DNA from: Streptomyces asiaticus
Lineage (GTDB): Bacteria > Actinomycetota > Actinomycetes > Streptomycetales > Streptomycetaceae
Reading direction: 5' to 3'
DNA: 64,000 nucleotides
Assembly (NCBI RefSeq): GCF_018138715.1
Contig: NZ_JAGSHX010000006.1
Coordinates: 7,564,001 to 7,628,000 of the forward strand
Below the pieces are notes generated by a model. The model made no database searches. It was not told the origin of the DNA and saw only the letters and a list, made by a program, of their open reading frames with translations. The position numbers and the translations under genes are program-made. Positions 62,539 through 64,000 of the stretch are shown here, piece by piece; the stretch's first letter is position 1; each line of letters starts with the position of its first letter.

Positions 62539-63024
62539 ATGACAGAGGCTGAGCCGGGTGATGAGTACGAGCAGGTGCTGGGCAGTCTCACGGCCTTCAC
62601 CGCCACGCAGAAGGAACTGGCACGGGCCTTCGCCCGCAGTGCGCGCCTGCACACCACCGACGCTGACGCCATCGTGCTGATCATCGAGGCGGAACAGCGT
62701 GGCCGGCCGCTGACGCCAGCACGCCTCGCCGAACGCGTGGGCCTCTCGCCGGGTGCGACCTCGATCCTTCTCGGACGCCTGGAGAAAGCAGGGCATGTCG
62801 AGCGCGTTCGGGAGGACTCCGACCGGCGGGTCGTGACCCTGCGCTCGACCACGACGATCAACGCCGCTGCCGACGCCTTCTTCGAACCGCTGCATCTGCA
62901 GCTCGGTCAGGCGCTGGGTGAGTTCACCACGGAACAGCTCGCCCTCATCATCCGTGCCGCCGACAATCTCCGCACCACCATGGAGACCTACCTCCGCGAC
63001 TGCGAATCGACCCCGAACGACTAA
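62539..63024 (+). CDS. MarR-family transcriptional regulator
   Basis: A 161-residue regulator. A helical N-terminus is followed by a winged HTH (about residues 50-115) with LTPARLAERVGLSPGATSIL and the wing VREDSDRRVVTLRST, then dimerisation helices. ATG 62539 lies about 45 bases right of the operator pair. Divergent placement beside the TetX-like monooxygenase gene implies it represses that gene, and itself, until an aromatic ligand binds. Confidence 0.87.
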   Translation: MTEAEPGDEYEQVLGSLTAFTATQKELARAFARSARLHTTDADAIVLIIEAEQRGRPLTPARLAERVGLSPGATSILLGRLEKAGHVERVREDSDRRVVTLRSTTTINAAADAFFEPLHLQLGQALGEFTTEQLALIIRAADNLRTTMETYLRDCESTPND

Positions 63025-63145
63025 CCTCTGGGGCCGGCCGGCCGAGCGTAGCGGGGCCAACGGCACGTCCAGCGGACTGCGGGCTATGTGTCTGCGCCCC
63101 TAGCCTGCCGTCCTGCCGCGGGTGCCCGGCTGCCCCGCCGCCTGA

Positions 63146-63316
63146 TCACGCGCCTCCGGTTCCGTGCGAGGAGCGCATGCCGCCGGGCGGCTCCGGAAAC
63201 TGGGAGAAGTACCCGCCCAGCGCGTTGACATGGTGATGCACGATCGGGAAGAGGCGGGCCGCGTCCTGGCCGCGGACCTCGAAGCCCTCGGCGCGGAGCT
63301 GGGTTGCGGTTACCTC
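63146..63316 (-). pseudogene. Tn3-family transposase C-terminal fragment
   Basis: The leftward frame TATQLRAEGFEVRGQDAARL, then FPIVHHHVNALGGYF, is the end of a Tn3-family transposase (family text: VHHHINVLGRY). The rest is absent; it is fused to an IS5 left-end fragment at 63317. Confidence 0.7.
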
Positions 63317-63402
63317 CATTGGTCATCTGAAAGATCCCCTCGTCCCACACCGAGATCATCACGGCACGAGGCGAGACACGGACCACGGTTCTAAAACACG
63401 GC
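63317..63402 (-). repeat. Left-end fragment of the IS5 at 60129
   Basis: Mirrors 60129-60214 with about 85 percent identity: the terminal repeat plus the first transposase codons. It lies in inverted orientation. Confidence 0.8.
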
Positions 63403-63409
63403 CTAGTAC

Positions 63410-64000
63410 CAATGCCGTTGTTTTAGGCCTTGGGCGTGGGTTCTTGGGTAGTGGTCCCGGGGGGTGGTTCGGGTGTCTGCGCGTGTGTCTGAGTTATCGG
63501 GCCTGGGGCTGTTGACCTGGGTGTATCCGCCGGGGTTGGTGGATCGGGTGGTGGCGGCTTGCGGGTGCGGGGAGCAACGCAGACGGCTGCTTCCCGCGCG
63601 GCTGGTGGTGTACTTCGTGCTGGGGCTGGCGTTGTTCTCTCCGGCTCCGTATCTGGAAGTGATGCGGCACCTGGTGGAAGGTCTGCGGGGCCAGGGCTTG
63701 CTGGGCGACTGGCATGTGCCGGCGAAGTCGTCGCTGTTCCGGGCACGGCAGCGGCTGGGCTGTGAGCCGTTGCGGGTGCTGTTCGCCACGACCGCCAAGC
63801 CGATGGCCACCGAGGCGACACCCGGTGCGTTCTGGCGGGGCTTGCGGCTGCCGGCGGTGGACGCAACCTACTGGGACGTCGCGGACAGCGAAGCCAACGA
63901 GGCCGCGTTCGGGCGTCCGGGTAACGGCCGCGGGTCGGCAGGAGCGCGTTCCCGCAGGTGCGGATGGCTGCGTTGGTGGAGGTGGGCAGCCATGCGGTGC
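63410..64000 (+). pseudogene. Second IS4 copy, partial at window end, frameshifted
   Basis: Repeats the IS4 left end (CAATGCCGTTGTTTTA) and transposase start (GTG 63464) of the element at 58659. The encoded protein is nearly identical up to GRPGNGRG, where one base is missing near 63935 and the frame is lost. The 3-prime part lies beyond the window. Confidence 0.82.

Larger units (their letters stand above)
60129..63402. mobile_element. Possible IS5-bounded unit carrying a monooxygenase and MarR gene
   Basis: The left end GTCGTGTTTTAGAAC is an IS5 left terminus. The right end (63317-63402) is the inverted first 86 bases of a second, otherwise deleted copy of the same IS5. CTAG stands outside both ends (60125-60128 and 63403-63406). 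The true right end of the left IS5 is missing. Confidence 0.5.

Noticed and set aside
1..64000. CRISPR array
   Set aside because: No series of equal short repeats with regular spacers was found; repeats seen are IS ends, toxin cassettes and hairpins.
1..64000. Biosynthetic gene cluster (PKS/NRPS/lanthipeptide)
   Set aside because: No assembly-line, cyclase or precursor genes. The monooxygenases fit catabolism (3.9-13.9 kb) or detoxification (61-63 kb) better.

Overview
The window is high-GC actinobacterial DNA, almost certainly an accessory region of a Streptomyces chromosome. GTG and TTG starts are frequent, TTA leucine codons are rare and sit in special places, secreted glycan-active enzymes are present, and insertion sequences are very dense, as in chromosome arms. 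Functions below were inferred by reading motifs; no database search was run.

Layout. (1) 1-3.3 kb: a DUF998 membrane protein, an NmrA-like oxidoreductase and a Tat-type secreted amidohydrolase. (2) 3.9-13.9 kb: an intact divergent catabolic locus. The leftward operon (10.0 to 3.9 kb) encodes a flavin monooxygenase, an alpha/beta hydrolase, two ring-cleavage-type VOC dioxygenases, a lipocalin-like protein, a cupin and a fumarylacetoacetate-hydrolase-family enzyme. The rightward side encodes a second monooxygenase/hydrolase pair and an AraC regulator. Together they look like hydroxylation, extradiol cleavage and C-C hydrolysis of an unidentified aromatic or heteroaromatic compound. (3) 14.0-24.3 kb: an IS graveyard. 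It holds a beheaded AA10 polysaccharide monooxygenase, a tRNA-Arg-like sequence, three IS630-family elements joined end to end by single TA dinucleotides (one carries an acyl thioesterase), and IS5 and IS701 elements nested in the third. (4) 24.8-35.9 kb: a two-gene polymorphic toxin operon, a secreted LamG protein plus a 2335-residue RHS/YD-repeat protein with a HINT pre-toxin domain and a nuclease-like tip, followed by an immunity gene. Both large genes carry TTA codons in their signal-peptide regions, suggesting bldA control. (5) 36-52.6 kb: a decayed integrase/excisionase pair and two more copies of the RHS 3-prime cassette (38.6-40.2 and 48.6-50.5 kb). Each copy has a different toxin tip and its own immunity gene. 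An orphan barstar-type immunity pseudogene also lies here. The cassettes are separated by IS110, IS3, IS5 and integrase-core elements. (6) 44.2-55.1 kb, interleaved with (5): a GH31 enzyme, a GH76 enzyme and a DeoR regulator, all leftward, probably one carbohydrate-use locus split by the toxin/IS material. (7) 55.3-64 kb: more IS copies, a RidA remnant, and a TetX-like monooxygenase with a divergent MarR regulator lying between inverted IS5 ends.

The parts most worth study are the divergent catabolic locus and the TTA-controlled RHS toxin with its scattered cassette array.
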